From: Lautropia sp. SCN 69-89
GTDB taxonomy: Bacteria; Pseudomonadota; Gammaproteobacteria; Burkholderiales; Burkholderiaceae_E
DNA length: 64,000 nucleotides
Assembly: GCA_001724855.1 (NCBI GenBank)
Contig: MEED01000015.1
Location: forward strand, 1 to 64,000
Direction of reading: 5' to 3'
How positions within the stretch are numbered: position 1 is the first letter of the stretch; every line of letters starts with the position of its first letter. Shown here piece by piece: positions 48,805 through 59,888 of this stretch. A program made the translations under genes and the position numbers. The notes beneath the pieces are model-generated. The model had not been told where the DNA came from. It saw only the letters and a program-made list of their open reading frames with translations, and did not search any database.

Positions 48805-50013
48805 ATGATCACGCTGCTCCCGCCGCGGCCGATGGTCGCCGCATGGCGACCGGCCGCCCTCCTGGCGCTCTGCGCCGTGCCGGCCTGTGCCTCCTTCCAG
48901 TCTCCGTCGGCTGAACAGGCGCCGCTGAACCTCGCCGGCAGCGCAGTCATGGTCAACAGCGTCGACTGCAGTGCCGACGGCACCGTCGTCACCGCCGGCT
49001 GTGTCGAAGGCGCGCGCGGCGTCCAGGGGATCGTGCTGCGTTCGGCGGATCGCGGCACGAGCTGGCAGCGCGTGCCGCTCGATCCCCCGGCGCCGGGCGT
49101 GTCGCTGTCGCTCGTGCGCATTCCGGGCGGCAGCGCACCGGGTGCGCTGTTCGCTTCGGGGTATCGGGTCGGGGCGAGCCTCTTCGACGGACAACTGGCT
49201 TCCTCGTACCCGAACGCCCCATGGTGGATCGCCAAGGACGGCGGGCTCGCCTGGCGCGGCGCCGATGCGCCGATGCCGCTCTACGCGACGCCCGATCCGT
49301 CCCGGCGCATGCCGGCAGTCGTGGTCGGCGACCGAAGCGGCACGCTGGTCTCGGTCCACGATCATCCCGAGCCCGGCATGCTCGGCAGCGATCGCGTCGT
49401 CGTGATCCGCTCGGACGCCGGCGGGCGACACTGGACCGAGCGCGTGCTTCCGCAACTGGCCGGCGATGCGAACATCGTCGGCGACGGCCAAGGACAGCTG
49501 GCCGTCACCGGCCGCGGCCGCGAGGCCGGCGCGATCCTGTGGTCCGGCGACGCGGGGGTGACCTGGGCCGAGGCTCGCGTGCCGCCACCGGTGAGCGCCG
49601 ACCTGCGTCTCTATCGCAATCCCGACGGCACGCTGTTCGCCTGGGACACCACTGGCTTCGAGTGGCACGGGATGAGCACGCACCTGCACCGCTCGGGCGA
49701 CGGCGGCAGGAGCTGGAGCCTGCCGATGACTTTCCGGCTCGGACCGATTCTCGCAATGACCGGCTCCGGCGATGGCCGCGTGCTGGCGCTGACCGCATCG
49801 GGCGTCGTGCTCGTCTCCGACGATCGCGGACTGCACTGGCACGGATCGGCGCGGCGCCTGGTGCCGCGCGACGACATCGACGAAGCGACGATGATCGCCT
49901 CGGGCGACGGCGTGGTCGTCGCGACGCTCGATCGCGGCAGGATCATTCGCTCGACCGACTGGGGCGAGAGCTGGAGCGCGGCCCGCATGCAGGCTGCCGT
50001 CGCAGGTCCGTAA
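48805..50013 (+). CDS. Exported BNR/Asp-box beta-propeller protein
   Basis: 402 aa. The N-terminus has a hydrophobic segment (AAWRPAALLALCAVPACASF) that reads as a signal peptide or weak lipobox at Cys28. The mature part has at least six Asp-box (S-x-D-x-G-x-[ST/H]-W) repeats: SADRGTSW, SDAGGRHW, SGDAGVTW, SGDGGRSW, SDDRGLHW, STDWGESW, spaced about 45-60 residues apart, as in sialidase/BNR and photosystem-assembly-factor propellers. No sialidase Arg triad was seen, so a catalytic role is unlikely. ATG 48805; the frame is open farther upstream only across tRNA sequence. Confidence 0.8.
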   Translation: MITLLPPRPMVAAWRPAALLALCAVPACASFQSPSAEQAPLNLAGSAVMVNSVDCSADGTVVTAGCVEGARGVQGIVLRSADRGTSWQRVPLDPPAPGVSLSLVRIPGGSAPGALFASGYRVGASLFDGQLASSYPNAPWWIAKDGGLAWRGADAPMPLYATPDPSRRMPAVVVGDRSGTLVSVHDHPEPGMLGSDRVVVIRSDAGGRHWTERVLPQLAGDANIVGDGQGQLAVTGRGREAGAILWSGDAGVTWAEARVPPPVSADLRLYRNPDGTLFAWDTTGFEWHGMSTHLHRSGDGGRSWSLPMTFRLGPILAMTGSGDGRVLALTASGVVLVSDDRGLHWHGSARRLVPRDDIDEATMIASGDGVVVATLDRGRIIRSTDWGESWSAARMQAAVAGP

Positions 50014-50026
50014 AAGCCGACCGGCA

Positions 50027-50040
50027 TTGATCAGGCGCAA
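50027..50040 (+). promoter_or_regulatory. FNR/Anr-like half-conserved box
   Basis: TTGATCAGGCGCAA: the left half TTGAT is perfect; the right half has CAA in place. Its centre (50033.5) is 41.5 bases upstream of about 50075, and GATAGC (50062-50067) sits at a -10 position. This is the class II FNR promoter layout. With that start point, ATG 50092 (preceded by GAGG) is the better start for the next gene. Confidence 0.35.
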
Positions 50041-50076
50041 TGCCGCCCCCGCGCCGGCGGCGATAGCCTGCGAAGC

Positions 50077-51845
<1,769 letters not shown>

Positions 51846-51849
<4 letters not shown>

Positions 51850-52835
51850 GCGCGGGGCCCGACGAGGCGCGCCGGCTGCTGTGGCAGATGCTGCGGATCC
51901 GGCGCTTCGAGGAAAAATGCGCCGAGCTCTACAGCGCCGGCAGCATCCGCGGCTTCCTGCACCTGTACATCGGCGAAGAGGCGGTCGCTACCGGGGCGAT
52001 GCCCGAGCTGCGTGCCGACGACAGCATCCTCGCCACCTACCGCGAGCACGGCCACGCGCTGGCACGCGGCGTGCCGGCCGGCGCGATCATGGCCGAGATG
52101 TTCGGCAAGCGCGAAGGCTGCAGCGGCGGTCGCGGCGGATCGATGCACCTGTTCGACGTGTCGCGGCGCTTCTTCGGCGGCAACGCGATCGTCGGCGGCG
52201 CGCTGCCCGTGGCGGCCGGTTTCGCGCTGGCCGAGCGGATGTGCGGTACCGACCGCGTCGTGGCCTGCTTCTTCGGCGAAGGCGCGATGGCCGAAGGCGA
52301 GTTCCACGAGGCCGCCAACCTCGCGGCGCTGTGGAGGCTGCCGGTGCTGTTCCTGTGCGAGAACAACCTGTACGCGATGGGCACTGCGCTCGGCCGCTCG
52401 GAGTCCAACGTCGAACTGTGCGAGAAGGCGCACGGCTACCGCATGCACGCGCTGTCGGTCGACGGCATGGACGTGCTCGCGGTGCGCGATGCGATGCGGC
52501 GCGCGACGGCCTCGGTGCGCGCCGGCGAAGGGCCGATCTTCGTCGAGTTCCGCACCTATCGGTTCCGCGCCCATTCGATGTTCGACCCGGAGCTGTACCG
52601 CGACAAGGCCGAGGTGGCCGAATGGCGCAGGCGCTGCCCGATCGACCGTTTCGTGCGCACTGCGTTCGAGCGGCAGTGGGTCGACGAAGCGGGCGTCGCG
52701 GCGATCGAGCGCGAAGTCGCCGAGGAGATCGACGCCGCGGTCGCGTTCGCGCAGGCCGGCACCTGGGAGCCGGTCGAGGAACTGGACCGCAACGTCTACG
52801 CGCGCGCCGTGCCGGCGCCGGGAGCGCGGGCGTGA
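51846..52835 (+). CDS. 2-oxo-acid (pyruvate/acetoin) dehydrogenase E1 alpha subunit
   Basis: 329 aa thiamine-diphosphate-binding subunit. [15 protein letters not shown] begins the core; the TPP motif GDG-N pattern is [39 protein letters not shown]; the phosphorylation-loop-like [15 protein letters not shown] follows. The size fits PdhA of alpha2beta2 PDHs and AcoA of acetoin dehydrogenase; the two cannot be separated here. GTG start inside the ligase stop, GTGA; ends in GTGA with E1beta. Confidence 0.9.
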
Positions 52836-53818
52836 GCCCGACGATCCGCACCACCTATCGCGAGGCGCTGCGGGCGGGCCTGCGCGACGCGCTCGCGCGC
52901 GACGAGCGGGTCTTCCTGATGGGCGAGGACGTCGGCCGCTACGGCGGCACCTATGCCGTGAGCAAGGGGCTGCTCGAGGAATTCGGCGAGGAACGGGTTC
53001 GCGACACGCCGCTGTCGGAATCGGGTTTCGTCGGCGCGGGCATCGGCTCGGCGATGAACGGCATGCGACCGATCGTCGAGGTGATGACGGTCAACTTCAG
53101 CCTGCTGGCGCTCGACCAGATCGTCAACAACGCGGCGACGCTGCGTCACATGTCGGGTGGGCAGATCGAGGTACCGGTCGTGATCCGCATGACCACCGGC
53201 GCCGGCCGCCAGCTGGCTGCGCAGCACTCGCACAGTCTCGAGGTCTGGTATGCGCACGTGCCGGGCCTGCGGGTCGTGGCGCCGGCCACCCTTGCCGACG
53301 CACGCGGCATGCTGTGGACCGCGCTGCAGGATCCCGACCCGGTGATCGTCTTCGAGCACGCGATGCTGCTGCCGATGGAGGGTGAACTCGACGCCGACGC
53401 CGGTGCGGTCGACATCGACCGTGCAGCGGTGCGGCGCCCGGGCACGCAGCTGTCGCTGATCACCTACGGCGGATCGCTGCACAAGTGCCTCGAAGCGGCC
53501 GAGGCGCTCGCGCGCGACGGCATCGACGCCGAGGTGCTCGATCTGCGCACGCTGCGCCCGCTCGACGTGGACGCGATCGTGGCCAGCGTGGCGAAGACGC
53601 GCCGCGCGGTCGTGGTCGACGAGGGATGGAAGACCTGCAGCCTCGCTGCGGAGATCATGGCCCTCGTCGTGGAGCACGCGTTCTACGACCTCGACGCGCC
53701 GCTCGCGCGGGTGTGCAGCGCCGAGGTGCCGATCCCGTATCCGAAGCATCTCGAGGATGCCGCATTGCCGCAGGTGGGGCGCATCATCGCCGTCGCGCGC
53801 GAGGTGGTCGGCCGATGA
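52832..53818 (+). CDS. 2-oxo-acid dehydrogenase E1 beta subunit
   Basis: 328 aa. [40 protein letters not shown] is the family N-terminus. [38 protein letters not shown] follows, and the C-terminal transketolase domain has [19 protein letters not shown] and [15 protein letters not shown]. It forms the alpha2beta2 E1 with the upstream gene product. GTG start overlapping the E1alpha stop; stop overlaps the E2 start (ATGA 53815-53818). Confidence 0.93.
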   Translation: MSPTIRTTYREALRAGLRDALARDERVFLMGEDVGRYGGTYAVSKGLLEEFGEERVRDTPLSESGFVGAGIGSAMNGMRPIVEVMTVNFSLLALDQIVNNAATLRHMSGGQIEVPVVIRMTTGAGRQLAAQHSHSLEVWYAHVPGLRVVAPATLADARGMLWTALQDPDPVIVFEHAMLLPMEGELDADAGAVDIDRAAVRRPGTQLSLITYGGSLHKCLEAAEALARDGIDAEVLDLRTLRPLDVDAIVASVAKTRRAVVVDEGWKTCSLAAEIMALVVEHAFYDLDAPLARVCSAEVPIPYPKHLEDAALPQVGRIIAVAREVVGR

Positions 53819-55143
53819 TCGAATTCCGCATGCCCTCGCTGGGCGCCGACATGGAAGACGGCGTGTTCGTCGAATGGCGCGTCGCCCCCGGAGAGCCGGT
53901 GACGCGCGGACAGGTGGCCTGCGTGGTCGAAACCCAGAAGGGCGCGATCGAGGTCGAGATCTGGGACACCGGCACCGTGGCGCGGTTGCTCGCGCAGCCC
54001 GGCCAGAGGATCCCGGTCGGGGGTGCGATGGCGATCGTCGCGTCGGCCGAGGAAGACTGGCGTGCGGTGGCGTCCTCCACCGCGGGTCTGGCCGCGATGG
54101 CGGCTGCGCCCTCGCCTGCTGCTGCGCCCTCGCCTGCTGCTGCGCCCTCGCCGCAGGCAGCGGCCGCAGCGACGGCGCCCGCGACGGGCTTGCCGCCCCA
54201 GCCGACAGTCGCGCTTCCGACGAGCCTCGGCGCGCCGCCCCGCCCGTCCCTGCCGCCGCGCGCATCGCCCGCAGCGCGCCGCCGCGCCGCCGAGTTGGGC
54301 GTGGACCTCGATGCGCTCGCGGCCGCGACCGCCGGCGCCCCGATCAACGTCGCCGACGTCGAGCGCGCAGCCGCGGCAGGCGCCGCGCCGACCGCAGCCG
54401 TCCCCCTGGCCGCCCAGGCAGCCGCCCCGATAGCCGCCCCTCCGGCTGCCCCCACCGCCGCTCCAGCACCTGCGAGCCCCGAAGCGGCGATGCGCGCAGC
54501 GATCGCGGCCGCGATGACCCGCTCGAAGCGCGAGATTCCCCACTACTACCTGGGCAGCGAGATCGAGGTCGAGCACGCGCTGCAATGGCTCGAGAACTTC
54601 AATGCCTCGCGCCCGCTCGCCGATCGGGTGCTGTTCGCGGCGCTGGCCTTGCGCGCCGTCGCGCTGGCACTGCGCGCAGTGCCCGACCTGAACGGCCAGT
54701 TCGTCGACGGCCGCTTTCGCCGCTCGGAGGCGATCCACATCGGCGTGGTCACCTCGCTGCGAGGCGGCGGCGTCGTCGTGCCGGCGGTGCACGACGCCGA
54801 CCGGCTGACGCTGCCGGAGCTGATGGCCTCGCTGCGCGACGTGATCGCGCGAGCCCGCAGCGGCCGCCTGCGCAGCTCCGACCTCGCCGATTCGACGATC
54901 ACGCTCACCAATCTCGGCGACCTGGGCGTCGAGACGGTCTACGGCGTGATCTATCCCCCGCAGGTTGCGCTGGTCGGGCTGGGCCGCGTGTTCCCCCGCG
55001 CGACGGTGCGCGACGGCGCGATCGTGGCGACGCGCGTGGTGAACGCCACGCTCTCGGGCGACCACCGCGTCACCGACGGTCTCGCCGGTGCGCGCTTCCT
55101 GGCGGCGTTGCGCGCGCGATTCGACGATCCGGAGGCTCCGTGA
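53815..55143 (+). CDS. 2-oxo-acid dehydrogenase E2 acyltransferase
   Basis: 442 aa. One lipoyl domain (about 1-80) with the lipoylated Lys in [17 protein letters not shown] low-complexity Ala/Pro linker (about 95-150) contains APSPAA repeats encoded by an 18-bp tandem DNA repeat. A peripheral subunit-binding domain follows ([33 protein letters not shown]), then a second Ala/Pro linker and the catalytic domain with [16 protein letters not shown] (His and Asp of the active site). No E3 (dihydrolipoamide dehydrogenase) gene is in the window. Stop overlaps the acp start. Confidence 0.92.
   Translation: MIEFRMPSLGADMEDGVFVEWRVAPGEPVTRGQVACVVETQKGAIEVEIWDTGTVARLLAQPGQRIPVGGAMAIVASAEEDWRAVASSTAGLAAMAAAPSPAAAPSPAAAPSPQAAAAATAPATGLPPQPTVALPTSLGAPPRPSLPPRASPAARRRAAELGVDLDALAAATAGAPINVADVERAAAAGAAPTAAVPLAAQAAAPIAAPPAAPTAAPAPASPEAAMRAAIAAAMTRSKREIPHYYLGSEIEVEHALQWLENFNASRPLADRVLFAALALRAVALALRAVPDLNGQFVDGRFRRSEAIHIGVVTSLRGGGVVVPAVHDADRLTLPELMASLRDVIARARSGRLRSSDLADSTITLTNLGDLGVETVYGVIYPPQVALVGLGRVFPRATVRDGAIVATRVVNATLSGDHRVTDGLAGARFLAALRARFDDPEAP
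54103..54152 (+). repeat. 18-bp tandem repeat in the E2 linker
   Basis: GCTGCGCCCTCGCCTGCT occurs at 54103-54120 and 54121-54138, then a partial third copy to 54152, encoding APSPAA units. In-frame slippage would lengthen or shorten the flexible linker without breaking the protein. Confidence 0.9.
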
Positions 55144-55397
55144 GCGCAACGCCGGAAGCCATCATGCAGGCGGTGATCGACAGCGTCCGGGCGATCGCGC
55201 CCGAAGCCGACTTCGCCGCGCTCGACCCGCGCCGTCCGTTTCGCGAGGAGCTCGACCTCGATTCGTTCGATTTCCTGAACGTGCTGATCGAACTGCACGC
55301 GCGACTCGGCGTCGAGATTCCCGAAGCCGACTACGGCAGACTGGGCACTCTCGATGCGCTGCTCGGCTATCTCGCCGCGCGGCTGGAGTCGGCATGA
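55140..55397 (+). CDS. Acyl carrier protein-like protein
   Basis: 85 aa four-helix carrier. The phosphopantetheine serine is in LDLDSFDFLNVLIEL (Asp-Ser-Phe-Asp); the acidic helix 2 and VEIPEADYGRLGTLDALLGYLAARL fit the ACP fold. It is not the fatty-acid AcpP and is not beside fab genes; it stands between an E2 acyltransferase and NAPRTase. GTG start overlaps the E2 stop; stop overlaps the next start (ATGA). It could carry the acyl group activated by one of the nearby AMP-ligases, which is inference. Confidence 0.85.
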   Translation: MSATPEAIMQAVIDSVRAIAPEADFAALDPRRPFREELDLDSFDFLNVLIELHARLGVEIPEADYGRLGTLDALLGYLAARLESA

Positions 55398-56722
55398 CGG
55401 CGCTTCTCACCGACCTGTACCAGCTCACGATGCTGCAGGCCTACCTGCATCGGGGGATGATCGAGCCCGCGGTATTCGAGTTGTTCGTGCGCAAGCTGCC
55501 CGGGGAGCGCAATTTCCTGGTTGCGGCAGGGCTGGAGCAGGCGCTCGAGTTCCTGGAAACGCTCGGGTTCACCGAACGGGAAATCGACTGGCTGGAGCGC
55601 CAGGGCGGCTTCTCCGCCGACCTGCTGGCACAGCTGCGCGAGTTCCGCTTCACCGGCGACGTGGACGCGATGCCCGAAGGCACCGTGTTTTTCCCCGACG
55701 AGCCGATCCTTCGCGTCACCGCGCCCCTGCCCCAGGCACAGCTGGTGGAGAGCCGCCTGCTGAACATCGTTCACCTGCAGACGCTGATCGCCTCGAAGGC
55801 GGCGCGCATCGTGATCGCCGGCAGCGGGCACCAGCTGGTCGATTTCGGCATGCGTCGCGCGCATGGCGCCGAGGCCGCGCTGTTCGCGTCGCGCGCATCG
55901 TGGCTGGCCGGCTTCGACGGCACCGCGACCGCGGAGGCCGGCCTGCGCTACGGCATTCCGGTCTTCGGCACGATGGCACATTCCTTCGTCCAGGCGCATC
56001 GCAGCGAGCGCGAGGCGTTCGAGAACTTCGCCCGCGCGCGGCCGAAGCGGGCCGTGATGCTCGTGGACACCTACGACACCGAGGCGGCGGTAACGAAGGT
56101 GATCGAGCTGTACCCGCTACTGGCTGCCGACGGCATCCGGATCGCCGGTGTGCGGCTCGACAGCGGCGATCTCGGCGCGCACGCGAAAGCGGTGCGCGCG
56201 ATGCTCGATGCCGCCGGCCTGAAGGAGATGATCGTCTTCGCCAGCGGCAATCTCGACGAGCACCGGATCCGGCGCCTGCTCGCCGACGGCGCGCCGATCG
56301 ACGGCTTCGGGGTCGGTACCGCGCTCGACACTTCCAGCGACGTGCCCACGATCGACGCGGTCTACAAGCTGCAGTGGTACGCCGGCGTTGCGCGCCGCAA
56401 GCGCTCCGAAGGCAAGGCGACCTGGCCCGGCATCAAGCAGGTCTGGCGGCGTCACGACGAGCACGGCCGCATCGCCGGCGACCGGGTCGGGCTGGCCGAC
56501 GAGGCGCCCGACGGCGAGCCGCTGCTGCAGCCGTGCATGCGCGCCGGGCGCCGGTTGCCGACGATGCCCACGCTGGACGAGGCGCGCGCGCATTGCCGCG
56601 CCCAGCTGGCGCACCTGCCCGAGGCGCTGCGTGCGCTCGAGCCGGCACCGGTGGCCTATCCGGTCGAGATTTCCGGGCGGCTTCGCGAACTGGCACGCGA
56701 GGTCGACGCCGCCACTTCCTGA
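55394..56722 (+). CDS. Nicotinate phosphoribosyltransferase
   Basis: 442 aa. NAPRTase of NAD salvage, joining nicotinate and PRPP. MTALLTDLYQLTMLQAYLHRGM is diagnostic. FGMRRAHGAEAALFASRASWLAGFDGTATAEAGLRYGIPVFGTMAHSFVQA carries the catalytic His region, and RLDSGDLGAHAKAVR and DGFGVGTALDTSSD the PRPP/phosphate sites. The facing operon supplies a PRPP synthetase, a neat metabolic match. Translationally coupled to the acp gene. Confidence 0.94.
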   Translation: MTALLTDLYQLTMLQAYLHRGMIEPAVFELFVRKLPGERNFLVAAGLEQALEFLETLGFTEREIDWLERQGGFSADLLAQLREFRFTGDVDAMPEGTVFFPDEPILRVTAPLPQAQLVESRLLNIVHLQTLIASKAARIVIAGSGHQLVDFGMRRAHGAEAALFASRASWLAGFDGTATAEAGLRYGIPVFGTMAHSFVQAHRSEREAFENFARARPKRAVMLVDTYDTEAAVTKVIELYPLLAADGIRIAGVRLDSGDLGAHAKAVRAMLDAAGLKEMIVFASGNLDEHRIRRLLADGAPIDGFGVGTALDTSSDVPTIDAVYKLQWYAGVARRKRSEGKATWPGIKQVWRRHDEHGRIAGDRVGLADEAPDGEPLLQPCMRAGRRLPTMPTLDEARAHCRAQLAHLPEALRALEPAPVAYPVEISGRLRELAREVDAATS

Positions 56723-56737
56723 GCCCGGGCACGAGCG

Positions 56738-57799
56738 ATGCGCGATTCCGGCGCAGCCAGGTTCGAGGATCCGGGCACCGAGGCGCGGCTCGGTTTCCTG
56801 ATGTCGCGCGCCGCGCACGGCGCCGACCCGGCCGCCGCGCAACTGATCGAGACGCACATGTCGTGGGTCATCGTCGCCGGCGAGCGCGTGCTGAAGATGA
56901 AGAAGGCGGTGCGCTACCCGTTCCTCGATTTCTCCACGCCGCAACTGCGCGAGCGCAACTGCCGCGAGGAGCTGCGACTGAACCGCCGTCTCGCGCCCGA
57001 GGTCTACCTGGGGCTGCTCGCGCTGCAGTGGGACGAGGGCCGCTTCGCGCTGCTGCCCGAGGAGCGGCTGCCTGCCCCGGGGACCACGATCGACTGGCTG
57101 GTGCTGATGCGCCGGCTGCCCGCCGAACGGATGCTCGACCGCGTGATCGCGGCCGGCGCATTGCGGGCCGACGCCATCGACGCGGTGATCGCCCTGCTTG
57201 CCCGCTTCTATCGCGACGCCGCGCGCACTACGCTGGGTCCGGACGCCTACCTCGCGCGCTTTCGCCGCGAGCAGGCGATCAATCGCGCGTTGCTGCTGCA
57301 ACCGCGCTTTGCCGGCCTGGACGCGGGCCCGGCGCTCGATCGGCTCGATGCGGCGATCGAAGCGCGGGCCGACGTGCTGCGCGGGCGCGTGGCGGGCGGC
57401 CACGTGGTCGACGGCCACGGCGACCTGCGGCCCGAGCATGTCTGCCTGAACGATCCCCCGGTGGTCATCGACTGCCTGGAGTTCAGCGCCGAGTTGCGGC
57501 AGGTCGATCCCTTCGACGAACTGGCCTACCTCGGGCTCGAATGCGCAGTCGCAGGCGCGTCGTGGGTCGCGCAACGACTGGTCGACGGCGTCGCCGCGGC
57601 CCTCGGCGAGCGCCCTCCCGATGCGCTGATCCACCTCTACACCGCCAACCGGGCGGCATTGCGCGCACGACTGGCCGTCGCGCACCTGCTCGATCCCCAA
57701 CCGCGCGCGCCCGATCGATGGCTGCCGCTCGGCGAGCGCTACCTGGGGCAGGCGGCGTCGGCGCTCGACGCGCTCGATCGCGCCGGCGACGCGCCGTAG
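56738..57799 (+). CDS. APH-fold kinase-like protein (COG2187-type)
   Basis: 353 aa with the aminoglycoside-phosphotransferase/choline-kinase fold. WVIVAGERVLKMKKAVRYPFLDFSTPQLRERNCREELRLNRRLAPEVYLGL is typical of the COG2187 group. The Brenner-type catalytic motif is VVDGHGDLRPEHVCL, and VIDCLEFSAELRQVDPFDELAYL holds the metal-binding Asp. The substrate is not known; relatives are often fused to an AAA kinase, which is absent here. Last gene of the acs-like-to-kinase operon, 15 bases after NAPRTase; convergent with the PRPP synthetase gene. Confidence 0.8.
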   Translation: MRDSGAARFEDPGTEARLGFLMSRAAHGADPAAAQLIETHMSWVIVAGERVLKMKKAVRYPFLDFSTPQLRERNCREELRLNRRLAPEVYLGLLALQWDEGRFALLPEERLPAPGTTIDWLVLMRRLPAERMLDRVIAAGALRADAIDAVIALLARFYRDAARTTLGPDAYLARFRREQAINRALLLQPRFAGLDAGPALDRLDAAIEARADVLRGRVAGGHVVDGHGDLRPEHVCLNDPPVVIDCLEFSAELRQVDPFDELAYLGLECAVAGASWVAQRLVDGVAAALGERPPDALIHLYTANRAALRARLAVAHLLDPQPRAPDRWLPLGERYLGQAASALDALDRAGDAP

Positions 57800-57863
57800 C
57801 CGGACGCAAACGTCGTAGCCCGTGGCGCCGGGCCGGCTGCGTCGCCCCCCCGGCGGCGCGCCT

Positions 57864-58814
57864 TCAGCCGGCCGCGTGCAGCCGCCTGATCGCCTGCGCG
57901 AACAGCGGCGCGCACGAGACGATGCGCAGCTTGCCGCGCACCGCTGCGTCGGGCGGCAGCCGGAAGGCGGGGACGCTGTCGGTCACGGCCAGTCGCGCGA
58001 TCGCTTCGTCGGCCAGCACGTCGGCAGCCTGCTCGATGAACAGGCCGTGGCCCGCGCAGGCCACGATCGACGCGGCGCCGGCGCCGCGCAGCGCAAGCGC
58101 CGCCTGCCGCATCGTCTCGCCGCTGCCGATCAGGTCGTCGAGCAGCAGCACGGTGGAGCCGGCGACATCGCCGGCCACCAGGCCGCGCGTGGACATCACG
58201 CCGGCGCTGCGACGCTTGTCGACCATCGCGAAACCGACCGGCGCCCCCAGCTGCTCCTCCAGCGCTTCACGCCACAGTTGCGCGCGCTTGACTCCGCCCG
58301 GATCGGGCGAGGCGACCGCCAGCGGGCCGCCGTCGGCGAGTTCCGCGATCAGCGGGCCGAAGGAGCGATGCGCTTCGAGGCTGATTACCGGAATCCGGAA
58401 GGCGTTCTCGAACGCAGCGACGTTGTGCGCCTCGAGCACGATCAGCGCGCCGGTGCCGACCGCCTCGAACAGCTGCGCCACGTAGCGCAGGCCGACCGGA
58501 TCGTGCGGCTTCGTCCGACGGTCCTTGCGCGCATAGGCGAGGTACGGCGCGACCGCGGTCACCCGCCGCGCGCCGTGGTCGCGCAACGTGGCGACGAAGG
58601 CCAGCAGGCGCCAGAGCTTGTCGTGCGGGCTGTCGAGCGGCCCTCCGTGCAGCCCGAGCACCACGCAGGCGTCGGCGCCGCCGACGTCGACCAGCGGGCG
58701 CAACTTGCACTCCTCGTCGGCAAACCGCCGCTCCTCGTGCGCGGCGATCTCCACACCCAGTTCGCTCGCCAGCGCGGCCGCGAATGCGCTGCCCGGCTCG
58801 AGGGAGAAGAGCAT
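57864..58814 (-). CDS. prs: Ribose-phosphate pyrophosphokinase-like PRPP synthetase
   Basis: 316 aa, two phosphoribosyltransferase-type domains. N-terminal MLFSLEPGSAFAAALASELGVEIAAHEERRFADEE; catalytic stretch VAPYLAYARKDRRTKPHDPVGLRYVAQLFEAVG with the RxKDRR-like flexible loop; PRPP-binding VLLLDDLIGSGETMRQAALALRGAGA. It is divergent from housekeeping Prs (fewer canonical Asp and His residues), so it is likely a second, stress-linked enzyme. The ATG shares one base with the DHH-gene stop (TGATG). Confidence 0.88.
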   Translation of the reverse strand: MLFSLEPGSAFAAALASELGVEIAAHEERRFADEECKLRPLVDVGGADACVVLGLHGGPLDSPHDKLWRLLAFVATLRDHGARRVTAVAPYLAYARKDRRTKPHDPVGLRYVAQLFEAVGTGALIVLEAHNVAAFENAFRIPVISLEAHRSFGPLIAELADGGPLAVASPDPGGVKRAQLWREALEEQLGAPVGFAMVDKRRSAGVMSTRGLVAGDVAGSTVLLLDDLIGSGETMRQAALALRGAGAASIVACAGHGLFIEQAADVLADEAIARLAVTDSVPAFRLPPDAAVRGKLRIVSCAPLFAQAIRRLHAAG

Positions 58815-59860
58815 CACTTCGGATCCCCTCCCGTGACGACTGCCCGTGCGCCGGCCCGCGCCTGCGTGCCCCAGCGCATCCGGGCGAATTCCTGCACGAA
58901 CGCCTCGAAGCGATCGGCAGGCATCCGGTCGATTCCGCCGGCCCGCTCGCGCCCGGCTCCTCCGAAGCGCCGGCACAGTTCGTGCGCGCCGCCCGGTGCT
59001 TCGATCGGCGCGCGCACGCTGACCGTCAGCGTGCCGTCGGCGCAGTGCCTGGCGACCGCGTGCGCGCGGGCGGGCGCTGCGCCGGCCAGTTCGTTGGCGA
59101 GGCTGCCGATCACGCGCCGGCTCCATGGCGCATCGGGCAGCAGGAACACCGCCCCGGCATCTCCCTGCCACCACGGCGCCTGTTCCATCGCCCGGGCGAG
59201 GTCCGCGCGCCGCAGAGCGTCGATCTCGTGCGCGACCGGCTCGCGCTCGATGAATTCGCGCGGATCGCGATAGCGCGCCAGCAGCGGATACAAGCGCGCC
59301 GGCGCGATGTGCACGTCGCGCTCGTCGTCGCCATACGCGTTGTAGTTGATCGCCTCGCCGAGCCTGCGCAGGCGCTCGCGCTCGCCGGAATCCAGGCCGA
59401 TCTCCGTAGCGAGCCGCTCGGCGGCGCTGCGCAGGTTGTCGCCGAAGGCACCGACCACCGCCCAGGCGCGGAACCGGCCGCGCAGGCTGCGGTCGACCAG
59501 CATGCTGGTGCAGACCCCGCTGGCCAGGTCGATGTGGGCCTCCAGCCCCGGGTGGTCGGGCACCTCGCCGGCCGCATGGTGGTCGAAGTAGCGCACCCGC
59601 ACGCCGCGATCGAGCAGGCGCACCAGTGCGTCCCGGTTGCGATCCATCGACAGGTCGCAGACGAGCACCTCGTCGCCGGCCTGCGCCGGCACGCGCTCGA
59701 GCAGCGCGATCTCGCGCTTGAGTCCGGTGACCAGCGTCGCGGCCGACGGTTCGTGCAGGCGCCATTGCACGACCGCGCACAGCCCGTCGGCATCGCCGTT
59801 GCAGACGTCGAAGCGCTGCCCGGTGCGTCGGCTCTGCGCGCTCATGACCGTCGAGTCCAT
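58814..59860 (-). CDS. DHH-family phosphoesterase
   Basis: About 348 aa. FDVCNGDADGLCAVVQWRL is DHH motif I (DxDG), VLVCDLSMDRN motif II, RYFDHHAAGEVPDHPGLEAHID motif III (DHH), and VVGAFGDNL motif IV. A C-terminal DHHA1-like part has GAHELCRRFGGAGRERAGG. Relatives hydrolyse oligoribonucleotides, cyclic dinucleotides or pAp; the substrate here is unknown. ATG 59860 or 59845 (MSAQSRRTG). Co-directional and overlapped with the PRPP synthetase gene, and 28 bp after the ligase gene. Confidence 0.82.
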   Translation of the reverse strand: MDSTVMSAQSRRTGQRFDVCNGDADGLCAVVQWRLHEPSAATLVTGLKREIALLERVPAQAGDEVLVCDLSMDRNRDALVRLLDRGVRVRYFDHHAAGEVPDHPGLEAHIDLASGVCTSMLVDRSLRGRFRAWAVVGAFGDNLRSAAERLATEIGLDSGERERLRRLGEAINYNAYGDDERDVHIAPARLYPLLARYRDPREFIEREPVAHEIDALRRADLARAMEQAPWWQGDAGAVFLLPDAPWSRRVIGSLANELAGAAPARAHAVARHCADGTLTVSVRAPIEAPGGAHELCRRFGGAGRERAGGIDRMPADRFEAFVQEFARMRWGTQARAGARAVVTGGDPK

Positions 59861-59888
59861 GCTCGCATTGTGCACGCCTGGGGCCTGT

